21,549 nucleotides of DNA from HGM04593 sp964512955 (GTDB lineage Bacteria; Bacteroidota; Bacteroidia; Bacteroidales; Bacteroidaceae): the NCBI GenBank assembly GCA_964512955.1, contig CAZEKX010000033.1, forward strand, positions 1-21,549, written 5' to 3'. The position numbers and the translations under genes are program-made. Each line of letters opens with the position of its first letter. Within the stretch, counting starts at the first letter, position 1. The notes below the pieces were generated by a model. That model saw nothing but the letters and a program-made list of their open reading frames with translations. It ran no database searches and was not told where the DNA came from. Shown here in pieces: positions 7,732 to 15,512 of the stretch.

Positions 7732-8277
7732 ATGAAAAAGTTTATTTGTTCAGTTTGTGGTTATGTACACGAAGGTGATAGCGCTCCCGAAAGATGTCCT
7801 ATGTGTAAGGTTCCTGCCGAGAAATTTAACGAGTTGGTACAAAACGGAAAACTGGAGTTTGTTCAAGAGCATGTGATTGGTGTTGCAAAAGGATGCGACG
7901 ATGAAATGATAAAGGATTTGAATAACCATTTCTTGGGTGAATGTACCGAAGTTGGTATGTATCTTGCAATGAGTCGTCAGGCCGACCGTGAGGGTTATCC
8001 CGAAATAGCAGAGGCTTTCAAACGTTATGCTTGGGAAGAGGCTGAACATGCCGCAAAATTCGCGGAGTTGCTAGGCGATGTTGTTTGGGATACAAAGACA
8101 AATCTCGACAAACGTATGAACGCTGAAAGTGGTGCTTGCGCCGATAAATATAGAATTGCAAAGCGCGCTAAAGAGTTAAACCTCGATGCTATTCATGATA
8201 CTGTTCATGAGATGGCTAAAGACGAGGCTCGTCATGGAAAAGGTTTTGAAGGTTTATATAATCGTTATTTTAAGTAA
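7732..8277 (+). CDS. Reverse rubrerythrin (peroxide reductase)
   Basis: Reverse rubrerythrins reduce hydrogen peroxide at a di-iron site, with electrons passed through rubredoxin iron. In this 181-aa protein the rubredoxin-like domain is at the N-terminus (Cys6/Cys9 in ICSVCG, Cys22/Cys25 in RCPMC), the reverse of classical rubrerythrin. The four-helix ferritin-like domain follows (about 40-181) with the expected EEAEHA and DEARHGKG metal-binding helices. It follows perR by 49 AT-rich bases without an obvious own promoter, so both may be one transcript under peroxide control. An imperfect hairpin with five Ts follows. The symbol is left blank because naming (rbr, rr, nror) varies. Confidence 0.92.
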   Translation: MKKFICSVCGYVHEGDSAPERCPMCKVPAEKFNELVQNGKLEFVQEHVIGVAKGCDDEMIKDLNNHFLGECTEVGMYLAMSRQADREGYPEIAEAFKRYAWEEAEHAAKFAELLGDVVWDTKTNLDKRMNAESGACADKYRIAKRAKELNLDAIHDTVHEMAKDEARHGKGFEGLYNRYFK

Positions 8278-8295
8278 ATTAGTTTTTTGGTGTGA

Positions 8296-8331
8296 ATGCG
8301 GGTTGCCTGTGAAGGTGGCTCGCATCTTTTT
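8296..8331 (+). terminator. Terminator after reverse rubrerythrin
   Basis: ATGCG (8296-8300) pairs with CGCAT (8321-8325), extended by a G-T and a G-C pair and an inner CC/GG with a bulge, and is followed by five Ts (8327-8331). It lies between the convergent rbr and miaA genes and may serve both, though the stem is imperfect. Confidence 0.55.
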
Positions 8332-8351
8332 GTACTTGAAAGTAGTGATGT

Positions 8352-9251
8352 CTATAAAATAGAACTGTCGATATATGCTAAAATACTCTCTTTTTCATCG
8401 GGGTGGAACCATTTTATCGCTTCGTCACGTCTATACCACGTAACCTGTTTGCGAGAATAAATACGTGTATTCTGCTTTATTTTTTCTATAGCAAACGGTA
8501 GTTCCCAATCGCCATCGAGAACTTTGAATATCTCTTTGTACCCCACTGTGTTGAGTGAATTGTGTTCGCGCAGATGATAGAATCGTTTCACCTCCTCTAC
8601 AAGCCCCTGTTCAATCATCATATCAACTCGACGGTTGATGCGCTCGTATAACTCTTCGCGGTTACGTTGCAATCCAACTTTTATTATGTTGAAGGGGCGT
8701 TGTTTGTTTTTGCGTGTACGGAACGATGTGTAAGTCTTACCGGTCATGTAGCATATCTCCAATGCATGCATCACTCGTTTGGGGTTTTTAATATCTGCTT
8801 CGCGGTAATATTCCGGGTCGAGAATACGTAATTCATTGCTTAATGCTTCGAGTCCTTCCTGGGTGTATCTCTTTTTTATAAGTTCGCGTGTCTCTTCGTC
8901 TACTGTAGGAATATCGTCAATTCCTTTACATACAGCATCAATGTATAGCATGGAACCTCCAGAAAGAAGTATCGAGGGGTGTTGTGGAAATTGCTCCTCG
9001 AGAAGTGCCAACACCTCTTGTTCATAGCGTGCGGCACTGTAGTAGTCTCCCGGTTCGAGTTGCCCGACGAAATAGTGCTTGCATCGGGCCAACTCTTCCT
9101 TTGTGGGCATTGCCGTACCAATCTCCATGCCACGATACATCTGCCTTGAATCGGATGAAACGATGGGGCATCCAAGGTGTTCGGCTATCTCCAAACTAAC
9201 CTCTGTTTTGCCTACTGCGGTGGGACCTATCAGTACGACTAAATTGTTCAT
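8352..9251 (-). CDS. miaA: tRNA dimethylallyltransferase MiaA
   Basis: MiaA transfers a dimethylallyl group to N6 of A37 in tRNAs reading codons that start with U, improving decoding. The 299-aa protein has the P-loop GPTAVGKT at residues 9-16, the DSRQMYRGMEIGTA motif from 34 (DSRQ binds the target adenine region) and LLSGGSMLYIDAV further on. I choose the ATG at 9251. The TTG one codon upstream is also open, but the ATG overlaps the previous gene's stop in TGATG, a translational-coupling arrangement. It is the last gene of the lpxD operon. Confidence 0.96.
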   Translation of the reverse strand: MNNLVVLIGPTAVGKTEVSLEIAEHLGCPIVSSDSRQMYRGMEIGTAMPTKEELARCKHYFVGQLEPGDYYSAARYEQEVLALLEEQFPQHPSILLSGGSMLYIDAVCKGIDDIPTVDEETRELIKKRYTQEGLEALSNELRILDPEYYREADIKNPKRVMHALEICYMTGKTYTSFRTRKNKQRPFNIIKVGLQRNREELYERINRRVDMMIEQGLVEEVKRFYHLREHNSLNTVGYKEIFKVLDGDWELPFAIEKIKQNTRIYSRKQVTWYRRDEAIKWFHPDEKESILAYIDSSIL

Positions 9252-9817
9252 CAATACAAATCGTCTATGGAACTTGTGTCTGCTATACCTTCGATATCGA
9301 AACCTGAAAGGTCTATATCGTCGTCATTGTAACTATCGCTTCCATAGAACTCTTCGCTAATGTCATCGGATATTCCGCCAATGGGGTTCTTGCTCATAAG
9401 TTCATCGAAATCGAGCAATTGTGTGGGGGCTTCACCTATTGATTTTACACAACGGGGAGCATCTAATTCTTTTCCGAACTCTATTTTACTAAGTTCCATA
9501 AAGAATACTCTGTCGCCCAATGGATCGAAAACATACATGAGGCGTTGTTTCTCCTCCTCAACAAGGTCGCCTATAACTGTCTCTGCCATTATATAGTTAT
9601 CCTCGTCGGAACGACTACCCATGTCTTCGAGTGTAATCTCTACCTCTTTAATCCATTTCTCGTTACATATAAAAAACGAGGTCATTTGGTCATCGGGGTA
9701 GTTTACTGCCTCCAAAATTGCTTTATGCAATTCAATGAATGTGGCATCGGAATCTATCTCAATGTCTCTTCTGAAATCTTCTACCTCGTCCGATAACAAT
9801 CTGAATTTGTATATCAT
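9251..9817 (-). CDS. Plasmid pRiA4b ORF-3-like protein with acidic tail
   Basis: This 188-aa cytoplasmic protein has no signal peptide or membrane segment. Residues 1-130 resemble the pRiA4b ORF-3 family (also annotated as IS1096 passenger TnpR family): an N-terminal strand, ATFIELHKAILEAV, SFFICNEKW, then YVFDPLGDRVFFMELSKIE. The function of the family is unknown and it is not a resolvase despite the name. From about residue 145 the tail is rich in Asp, Glu and Ser. It lies 24 bases after lpxA and overlaps miaA by one base (TGATG), so it is co-expressed with lipid A and tRNA-modification genes. No mobile-element ends are visible around it, so it appears to be a resident operon member. Confidence 0.75.
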   Translation of the reverse strand: MIYKFRLLSDEVEDFRRDIEIDSDATFIELHKAILEAVNYPDDQMTSFFICNEKWIKEVEITLEDMGSRSDEDNYIMAETVIGDLVEEEKQRLMYVFDPLGDRVFFMELSKIEFGKELDAPRCVKSIGEAPTQLLDFDELMSKNPIGGISDDISEEFYGSDSYNDDDIDLSGFDIEGIADTSSIDDLY

Positions 9818-9841
9818 ATCTAGAGTATATTAATATTACTA

Positions 9842-10612
9842 TTATCCAATAATACCTCTGGTTGCATCTTTCTCAATGAAATTGAGAATGTAATCAACCT
9901 CGGGACAGGCAGGGATTGTCTCCTTAATCTTTTTTACTCCGTCCGAAACATTGTTACCGCTTTGATATATCAAACGATAGGCATCGTGTATGCTCTTTAT
10001 TGTTTCGTTGCTGTAACCACGACGGCGCAAACCTACGATGTTCAGTCCGCAGTAGCGTGCCGGTTCGCGTCCTACTATTATATAAGGAGGTATATCTTTG
10101 TTTAAGCGACTGCCACCTTGTATCATTACATAACCACCAATGTGTGAGAATTGATGTACAAGTACGCATGCGCTAAGTATGGCATTGTCGTCTATAACAA
10201 CTTCACCTGCAATTTTGCTGGAATTTCCTATAATACATCCACTTCCTATTTCGGAGTCATGACCTATGTGAGAATTCTCCATGAACAGGTTGTTGCTGCC
10301 AACAATTGTTTTGCCTTTGGATGCTGTTCCTCTGTTTATGGTTACATTCTCTCGGATTAAGTTATTGTCACCAATCTCGCAGGTTGTATCTTCTCCTCTG
10401 AACTTAAGGTCCTGAGGTATACCGCCAATTACTGCACCATGAAATATTTTGTTGTTATTACCCATGCGTGTACCATAGAGTACCGAAGCATGAGGCATTA
10501 TCACACAATTGTCGCCAATTACAACATTTTTGTCGATATATGCAAATGCACCAATCTCGCAATTTTCACCGATTTTTGCTTCGGGGTCAACGTATGCCAA
10601 TGGACTTATCAT
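9842..10612 (-). CDS. lpxA: Acyl-ACP--UDP-N-acetylglucosamine O-acyltransferase LpxA
   Basis: LpxA adds a 3-hydroxyacyl chain from ACP to the 3-OH of UDP-GlcNAc, the first step of lipid A synthesis, in the cytoplasm. The 256-aa protein has the left-handed parallel beta-helix hexapeptide pattern ([IV]GxNxx repeats) through about residue 190 and a C-terminal helical part. The catalytic His is His118 in NSHIGHD, matching E. coli His125 in AHIAHD. The IPQDLKFRGE segment (about 65-74) is also typical. It lies 21 bases after lpxC-fabZ in the same operon. Confidence 0.97.
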   Translation of the reverse strand: MISPLAYVDPEAKIGENCEIGAFAYIDKNVVIGDNCVIMPHASVLYGTRMGNNNKIFHGAVIGGIPQDLKFRGEDTTCEIGDNNLIRENVTINRGTASKGKTIVGSNNLFMENSHIGHDSEIGSGCIIGNSSKIAGEVVIDDNAILSACVLVHQFSHIGGYVMIQGGSRLNKDIPPYIIVGREPARYCGLNIVGLRRRGYSNETIKSIHDAYRLIYQSGNNVSDGVKKIKETIPACPEVDYILNFIEKDATRGIIG

Positions 10613-10633
10613 AGTAATATGTTTTTTATGTTA

Positions 10634-12022
10634 TTACTTGTTTTTTATTATTTGACCTGTGAACTGTGCCTCTACTGCCAACTTCTCACCAACAAATGCA
10701 TAGCCTTTCATTACCGACAAACTATGGCGTAAAGGACTTACCTGTTCTACACGGAATACTATGGTATCACCGGGTACAACTTTTTTGTGGAATGTTATCT
10801 TCTCCATCTTTATAAAATATGTGGAGTATCTTTTAGGCTCATCGAGCATGTTGAGTACATGCAAACCGCCGCACTGCGACATCGCCTCTACAAGAAGTAC
10901 ACCGGGCATTATCGGCTCTTCGGGGAAGTGGCCTTGGAAGAACGGTTCGTTGGCTGTTACATTCTTTACACCTACAATGTAGTTCGAACCCAACTCTGTT
11001 ACCTTGTCTATAAGCATGAACGGGTAGCGGTGGGGGAGTAACTCGCGAATACGATTTACATCCATCACGGGTTCTGCATTCGGGTTGTATGTGGGTGCCT
11101 GAATCTGGTGCTCACGAATGATTTTGCGCATTGCGCGTGCAAACTTGTTGTTTATTGTGTGGCCGGGACATGTTGCAATTATTCGTCCTTGTAATGGTTT
11201 TCCTATCAGTGCAAGGTCGCCAATGATATCCAATAGTTTATGGCGAGCAGGCTCGTTGTTCCATACTAAAGGCTTGTGGTTCAGGTAACCTAGTTTCTTT
11301 GCATCCATGTGAGGCACTCCCATTATGTCTGCCAAATGGTTGTATTGCTCTTGTGGCATCTCACGCTCGTAAATCACTATGGCATTATCGAGGTCGCCAC
11401 CTTTTATAAGTCCCGCGGCCAAAAGAGGCTCCAATTCGCGAACAAATACAAATGTACGGCTCGACGCTATCTCGCTCTTGAAATCCTCCATATCTTCCAA
11501 CGTTGCATATTGGTTGTAGAGGATACCCGATTCGTAATGTACAAGTACATTAAGACTGAATTTCTCATCGGGGAGTATGATAATGGAGTTGCCGGTTTTT
11601 TCGTCTTTAATCTCTATTTTCGATTTTATTATAAAGACATCTTTCTCGGCATTCAGTTCTTTAACACCTACACGTTCTATGTTTTCTACATATTGTATTG
11701 CACTACCATCGAGTATGGGGAACTCGGGACCATTTACCTGCATAAGACAGTTGTCGATGCCCAAGGCAAACAGAGCAGCCATTGCATGTTCTATTGTACT
11801 TACCTTTGCATCTCCTTTTGATAAAACGGTTCCACGTGTTGTCTCTGTAACATTCTCGGCTACCGCATCAATTATGGGCTCACCGGGAAGGTCGATACGC
11901 TGTATCTTATAACCGTAGTTTTCGGGTGCGGGATTGAATGTTACCGTAAGGCTTAATCCAGTGTGAAGTCCCTTACCAAAAAGTGAAAAACTTCCGTTTA
12001 ATGTTTTCTGTTTGTTGTTCAT
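10634..12022 (-). CDS. lpxC/fabZ: Bifunctional LpxC deacetylase / FabZ 3-hydroxyacyl-ACP dehydratase
   Basis: This is a natural fusion, 462 aa, known in Bacteroidetes. The LpxC part (about 1-310) is the zinc deacetylase for UDP-3-O-acyl-GlcNAc, the committed lipid A step. Its zinc ligands are His79 (STIEHA), His261 and Asp265 (RHKLLDIIGD), and His288 (PGHTINN) matches the catalytic E. coli His265. The FabZ part (about 320-462) dehydrates 3-hydroxyacyl-ACP. It has LPHRYPFMLID from 329, His365 (QGHFPEEPIMPG) and Glu379 (LLVEAMSQ) as catalytic pair. Fusing them ties lipid A flux to fatty-acid elongation, since both use the 3-hydroxyacyl-ACP pool. It starts 9 bases after the lpxD stop. Confidence 0.97.
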   Translation of the reverse strand: MNNKQKTLNGSFSLFGKGLHTGLSLTVTFNPAPENYGYKIQRIDLPGEPIIDAVAENVTETTRGTVLSKGDAKVSTIEHAMAALFALGIDNCLMQVNGPEFPILDGSAIQYVENIERVGVKELNAEKDVFIIKSKIEIKDEKTGNSIIILPDEKFSLNVLVHYESGILYNQYATLEDMEDFKSEIASSRTFVFVRELEPLLAAGLIKGGDLDNAIVIYEREMPQEQYNHLADIMGVPHMDAKKLGYLNHKPLVWNNEPARHKLLDIIGDLALIGKPLQGRIIATCPGHTINNKFARAMRKIIREHQIQAPTYNPNAEPVMDVNRIRELLPHRYPFMLIDKVTELGSNYIVGVKNVTANEPFFQGHFPEEPIMPGVLLVEAMSQCGGLHVLNMLDEPKRYSTYFIKMEKITFHKKVVPGDTIVFRVEQVSPLRHSLSVMKGYAFVGEKLAVEAQFTGQIIKNK

Positions 12023-12031
12023 GATAATATG

Positions 12032-13075
12032 TTAATCTTTTTTATTTTCCTTTTTGAGTGCTTCTAACTCACGTGTGAGTTCTTTTATCTTCTTATCCAT
12101 ATCGGGCAATCTCTTAAGATATGCCGATGCGCGTATGTACTCTTTTGCATCTATTGCCGGAGAACCAAGAAGGGTCTCGCCACCTTTGCGGTTGCCTATT
12201 GTTCCGCATTGTGGTCCCACTGTAGTACGGTCTCCTATGGTGCAGTGTCCCGAAATTCCTGCTTGACCTCCGAATATACACCATTCTCCAATCTTTGTAG
12301 AACCGGCAATACCGACTTGTGCTGCCATTGCTGTATGACATCCAACTTCGTCGTTATGTGCTATCTGTACAAGGTTGTCCAGTTTTACTCCGCTATGTAT
12401 TACTGTGGCTCCCATTGTTGCTCTGTCAATACAGGTGTTGGCACCAATCTCTACATCATCCTCAATAATTACAATACCTACTTGTGGTATCTTCTCGTAA
12501 CCATTGCTTGTGGGTGCAAAACCAAAACCGTCGGCACCTATTACGCTACCGCTATGCAATATGCAGTTGTTCCCGACACGACAATCGTGGTACACCGATA
12601 CATGTGCATACAACAGACAATTGTTTCCAATTTTAGCACCATCTCCAATAGAAACACCGTCGTGCAATATTGTATTATCTCCAATTTCGCAATTCTCACC
12701 AATTACAACGAAAGGTGCTATGTAACAGTTCTCTCCAATTTTTGCTGTCGATGCAATAGATGCCAATGAACTTATTCCTTGTTTCTTGGGCTTGCTTGCC
12801 TCGTACAGTGTCATTAGTTTTGCTAAACTGCCATAGGCATTATCTACTTTAATGAGGGTGGCTTTTATTTCGCTTTTGGGCTCAAAATCACGATTCACCA
12901 ATACAATAGTAGATTGTGTGCTGTATATGTGTTCTTCGTATTTTGGATTTGCCAAGAAAGAGAGTGCTCCGGGAACACCTTCTTCTATTTTTGCAAATGT
13001 GTACACTTCTGCATTTTCATTGCCTAATACTTCTCCGTCAATGAAGGATGCAATCTGTTTTGCCGTAAATTTCAT
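12032..13075 (-). CDS. lpxD: UDP-3-O-acylglucosamine N-acyltransferase LpxD
   Basis: LpxD adds the second 3-hydroxyacyl chain, to the amino group left by LpxC. The 347-aa product has the LpxD N-terminal uridine-binding domain (about 1-100), then hexapeptide repeats forming a beta-helix (about 105-320), and a C-terminal charged helix ending in ALKKENKKD. Catalytic His240 in VQIAHND matches E. coli His239. FGFAPTSNGYEKIPQ (from 184) is also an LpxD signature. It is the first gene of the lipid A operon, preceded by a 221-base gap. Confidence 0.97.
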   Translation of the reverse strand: MKFTAKQIASFIDGEVLGNENAEVYTFAKIEEGVPGALSFLANPKYEEHIYSTQSTIVLVNRDFEPKSEIKATLIKVDNAYGSLAKLMTLYEASKPKKQGISSLASIASTAKIGENCYIAPFVVIGENCEIGDNTILHDGVSIGDGAKIGNNCLLYAHVSVYHDCRVGNNCILHSGSVIGADGFGFAPTSNGYEKIPQVGIVIIEDDVEIGANTCIDRATMGATVIHSGVKLDNLVQIAHNDEVGCHTAMAAQVGIAGSTKIGEWCIFGGQAGISGHCTIGDRTTVGPQCGTIGNRKGGETLLGSPAIDAKEYIRASAYLKRLPDMDKKIKELTRELEALKKENKKD

Positions 13076-13296
13076 AATTCAATTATTTTAATTATAAAAC
13101 TTTTATGACAACTGCGACTGAACCTTTTGTGTGGTTCGACGCTGTTTTGTCAGTATTACGTTATTCGTAACCAATACTTTATTTTGCGAAAATAGTGAAT
13201 ATTTACCAAAGCCGGTTGTGTTTTTGCACAAAAAAACGCAAAATGTACATTTTTTATCGGTTATTATAACTTATTTTCATGCAACTTTTATGCTTT
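13076..13296. other. Intergenic region before lpxD with structured leader
   Basis: This gap after pyrF contains a long imperfect dyad (13106-13152). It also has a short palindrome, TTACG-TTATT-CGTAA (13156-13170), and the 14-base palindrome AAAATGTACATTTT (13240-13253), followed on the minus strand by GCG and seven Ts, which may be a weak pyrF terminator. A -7-like TATTTTCG lies on the minus strand at 13194-13187. It lacks a matching -33 element at 20 bases, so I do not call a promoter there. Confidence 0.45.
13106..13152 (-). promoter_or_regulatory. Imperfect dyad in the lpxD leader
   Basis: TGACAACTGCGACTGAACC (13106-13124) pairs with GGTTCGACGCTGTTTTGTCA (13133-13152). The outer six and inner five pairs are perfect, with a central GCG/CGC flanked by small mismatches and a loop of eight bases. 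It ends 31 bases before the lpxD ATG and has no U-run after it, so it resembles a leader hairpin or an operator more than a terminator. Confidence 0.45.
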
Positions 13297-14130
13297 TTAT
13301 TCTATAACACCTTTTGCAATAAGTTCTTTTTCCATTTGCAATTGGTAGTCATGTGCTTTTTCGCCTGCTACAGTTGCAAAGTTTTCACTACTATCGGCGA
13401 AAATAACGGCACGACTCGCGTTTACAAGTAAACCACATTCGTCGTTCATTCCATATTTGCAGACCTCTTCGAGTGAACCTCCTTGTGCGCCTACTCCGGG
13501 GACAAGCAAAAAGTGATTAGGTACAATATTGCGGACATTTTCGAACGATTTTCCTTGTGTGGCACCAACAACATACATCATATTTTGGTCGCTTCCCCAT
13601 TTCTGTGATGTACGCAATACCTTTTCGAAAAGCATCTCGCCATTTTCGTCTTTGGTAAGTTGGAAATCGTGAGAACCGGGATTCGATGTGAGTGCAAGAA
13701 CTATAACCCAGGCATCGTCGTATGAAAGGAATGGCGATACACTGTCCTCGCCCATGTAAGGAGCAACGGTAAGTGCATGAACTTTCATTTCACCAAAGAA
13801 TGAGCGTGCATAGAGTGCCGATGTGTTTCCAATATCACCACGTTTTGCATCGGCTATAATGAATATTTCGGGATAGTTTTCTTTAATGTATTGAACTGTT
13901 TTTTCGAGGCTAATCCATCCTTTTACGCCTGTTGCTTCGTAGAATGCAAGGTTTGGTTTGTATGCTACGGTATAAGGTGCTGTTGCATCTATTATGGCTT
14001 TATTAAATTCGAATACAGGGTCTTCGCACTCCATTACGCATGCAGGTAATTTTTTTATGTCGCTATCTAATCCTACACAAAGGAATGAACGTTTTTCTTT
14101 AATCTGTTTTACGAGTTCTTGCTTGTTCAT
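13297..14130 (-). CDS. pyrF: Orotidine 5'-phosphate decarboxylase (class 2)
   Basis: PyrF decarboxylates OMP to UMP, the last step of de novo pyrimidine synthesis. The 277-aa length and the IADAKRGDIGNTS motif (Asp94, Lys96, Asp99 forming the catalytic Asp-Lys-Asp array) place it in the longer, type 2 bacterial subfamily. Other family features are FLCVGLDSD near the N-terminus and LLVPGVGAQGG, the phosphate-binding loop. It starts 29 bases after prfA and is the last gene of the purM-prfA-pyrF run. Confidence 0.97.
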   Translation of the reverse strand: MNKQELVKQIKEKRSFLCVGLDSDIKKLPACVMECEDPVFEFNKAIIDATAPYTVAYKPNLAFYEATGVKGWISLEKTVQYIKENYPEIFIIADAKRGDIGNTSALYARSFFGEMKVHALTVAPYMGEDSVSPFLSYDDAWVIVLALTSNPGSHDFQLTKDENGEMLFEKVLRTSQKWGSDQNMMYVVGATQGKSFENVRNIVPNHFLLVPGVGAQGGSLEEVCKYGMNDECGLLVNASRAVIFADSSENFATVAGEKAHDYQLQMEKELIAKGVIE

Positions 14131-14159
14131 GATTATATGATTTTATTGGTTTTTCGGTT

Positions 14160-15269
14160 TTATAATTCGTTCTCTTTCATGCGTTCGGTATTTTCGGCAA
14201 CAATCAAATGATCTATACAGTCCTGTATATCACCGTTTACGAATGCTTGAAGGTTGTATATCGTATAGTTAATGCGATGGTCTGTTATACGTCCTTGTGG
14301 ATAGTTGTATGTGCGTATCTTTGCCGAACGGTCTCCGGTAGATACCATTGTCTTGCGCTTGCTTGCAATGTCGTCGGCATAACGTTGGTGTTCGCGGTCG
14401 TATATCATGGTACGTAAACGCGCCAAGGCTCGTTCTTTGTTCTTGGGTTGGTCGCGTGTTTCGGTACACTCAATAAGTATCTCCTCTGTTTGCCCTGTTT
14501 CGGGGTTTAACCATGGGTAGCGCAGACGTACTCCCGACTCCACTTTGTTTACATTCTGTCCACCGGCACCACTTGAACGGAATGTGTCCCATTTTATAGC
14601 ACTCTCGGTTATCTCCACATCGAATGGTTCTGCTTCGGGTAATACAGCCACCGATGCAGCCGATGTATGTACACGTCCTTGTGTCTCTGTTGCCGGTACG
14701 CGTTGTACTCGGTGTACTCCCGATTCATATTTCAATGTTCCGTATACCTTCTCTCCCGAAACTGTGCATATAATCTCTTTGTATCCGCCCGATGTACCTT
14801 CGCTACAACTGGATACTTCCATGCGCCATCCTTTGCTTTCGCAATATTTACTATACATGCGATAGAGGTCTCCTGCAAAAATTGCCGCTTCATCTCCTCC
14901 TGTGCCACCACGTATCTCCAGTATGGCATTTCTGTCGTCTTGCGGGTCGCTTGGAATGAGTAATAATTTTATCTCTTCCTCTAATGCCGGAATCTCCGAG
15001 GTGCACCGTTCCAATTCTTCACGTGCCATTTCACGTAATTCATTGTCGCTCTCATTGACAAGCAGGTCTTTTGCCTCCGTTTGCCCTTCGAGAAGCGAAA
15101 TGTAACGTTTACGTGCATTCATAATCTGCTCAAGGTCGCGATACTCCTTGTTCAGTTTAACGTAACGTTTCATGTCTGCAACTACGGCTGGGTCGGTAAT
15201 TAGTAATCCAACCTCTTGAAAACGTGCATCCAGGTCGTTGAGTTTATTTAAAAGTGAATTATTTTCCAT
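14160..15269 (-). CDS. prfA: Peptide chain release factor 1
   Basis: RF1 ends translation at UAA and UAG. The 369-aa protein has the PAT tripeptide that reads the stop codon (192-194, in RVPATETQGR), diagnostic of RF1 rather than RF2 (SPF). The GGQ motif that triggers peptidyl-tRNA hydrolysis is at 236-238 (SSGAGGQNVNKVES). The N-terminal part (about 1-105) is the helical domain. Its ATG overlaps the stop of the preceding small membrane gene in TAATG, suggesting coupled translation. Confidence 0.97.
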   Translation of the reverse strand: MENNSLLNKLNDLDARFQEVGLLITDPAVVADMKRYVKLNKEYRDLEQIMNARKRYISLLEGQTEAKDLLVNESDNELREMAREELERCTSEIPALEEEIKLLLIPSDPQDDRNAILEIRGGTGGDEAAIFAGDLYRMYSKYCESKGWRMEVSSCSEGTSGGYKEIICTVSGEKVYGTLKYESGVHRVQRVPATETQGRVHTSAASVAVLPEAEPFDVEITESAIKWDTFRSSGAGGQNVNKVESGVRLRYPWLNPETGQTEEILIECTETRDQPKNKERALARLRTMIYDREHQRYADDIASKRKTMVSTGDRSAKIRTYNYPQGRITDHRINYTIYNLQAFVNGDIQDCIDHLIVAENTERMKENEL

Positions 15270-15490
15270 TAATCTTTGTTACTTGCAAAGGTTTTTAACC
15301 AAGCATATTTACGTACTATCACATTGTATGTAATAAGTCCCCATCCAAAAGTAGCAAAGCACCATACAATAGAGTCTGCATATTTAAACTCTGAATGTGC
15401 TCCTACAAATACTTTATAGCATATATACAACATATAAAGTAATATACATAGAGGAATGGTACTGCATATATAGGATATGAACTTCTTCAT
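15269..15490 (-). CDS. Small two-helix membrane protein, unknown
   Basis: This 73-aa product has two predicted membrane segments (about 5-27 and 40-60) and a basic tail ending RKYAWLKTFASNKD; I do not recognise it. The case that it is real is positional: it fills the gap between purM (22 bases upstream) and prfA exactly. Its stop overlaps the prfA ATG (TAATG), and its composition is that of an inner-membrane protein. No metal or catalytic motif is seen; Cys residues at 9, 15, 24 and 44 lie in or near the helices. It could be a non-functional leader whose only role is coupling. Confidence 0.65.
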   Translation of the reverse strand: MKKFISYICSTIPLCILLYMLYICYKVFVGAHSEFKYADSIVWCFATFGWGLITYNVIVRKYAWLKTFASNKD

Positions 15491-15512
15491 TGTTTATTTG
15501 TATTTGGCAGAA

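Noticed and set aside
9252..9254. TTG start codon for miaA
   Set aside because: The ATG one codon later overlaps the previous stop (TGATG) and is the more usual arrangement.
8836..9360. Plus-strand open frames opposite miaA and the pRiA4b-like gene
   Set aside because: They are antisense shadows with no domain, and overlap two conserved minus-strand genes.
9251..9817. Mobile element suggested by the pRiA4b/IS1096-passenger family name
   Set aside because: No transposase, terminal repeats or target duplication are visible, and the gene is tightly fitted into the operon.
13187..13194. Promoter of lpxD at TATTTTCG
   Set aside because: At 20 bases upstream the minus strand reads CAAC, not TTTG; the nearest TTTG is only 12 bases away.
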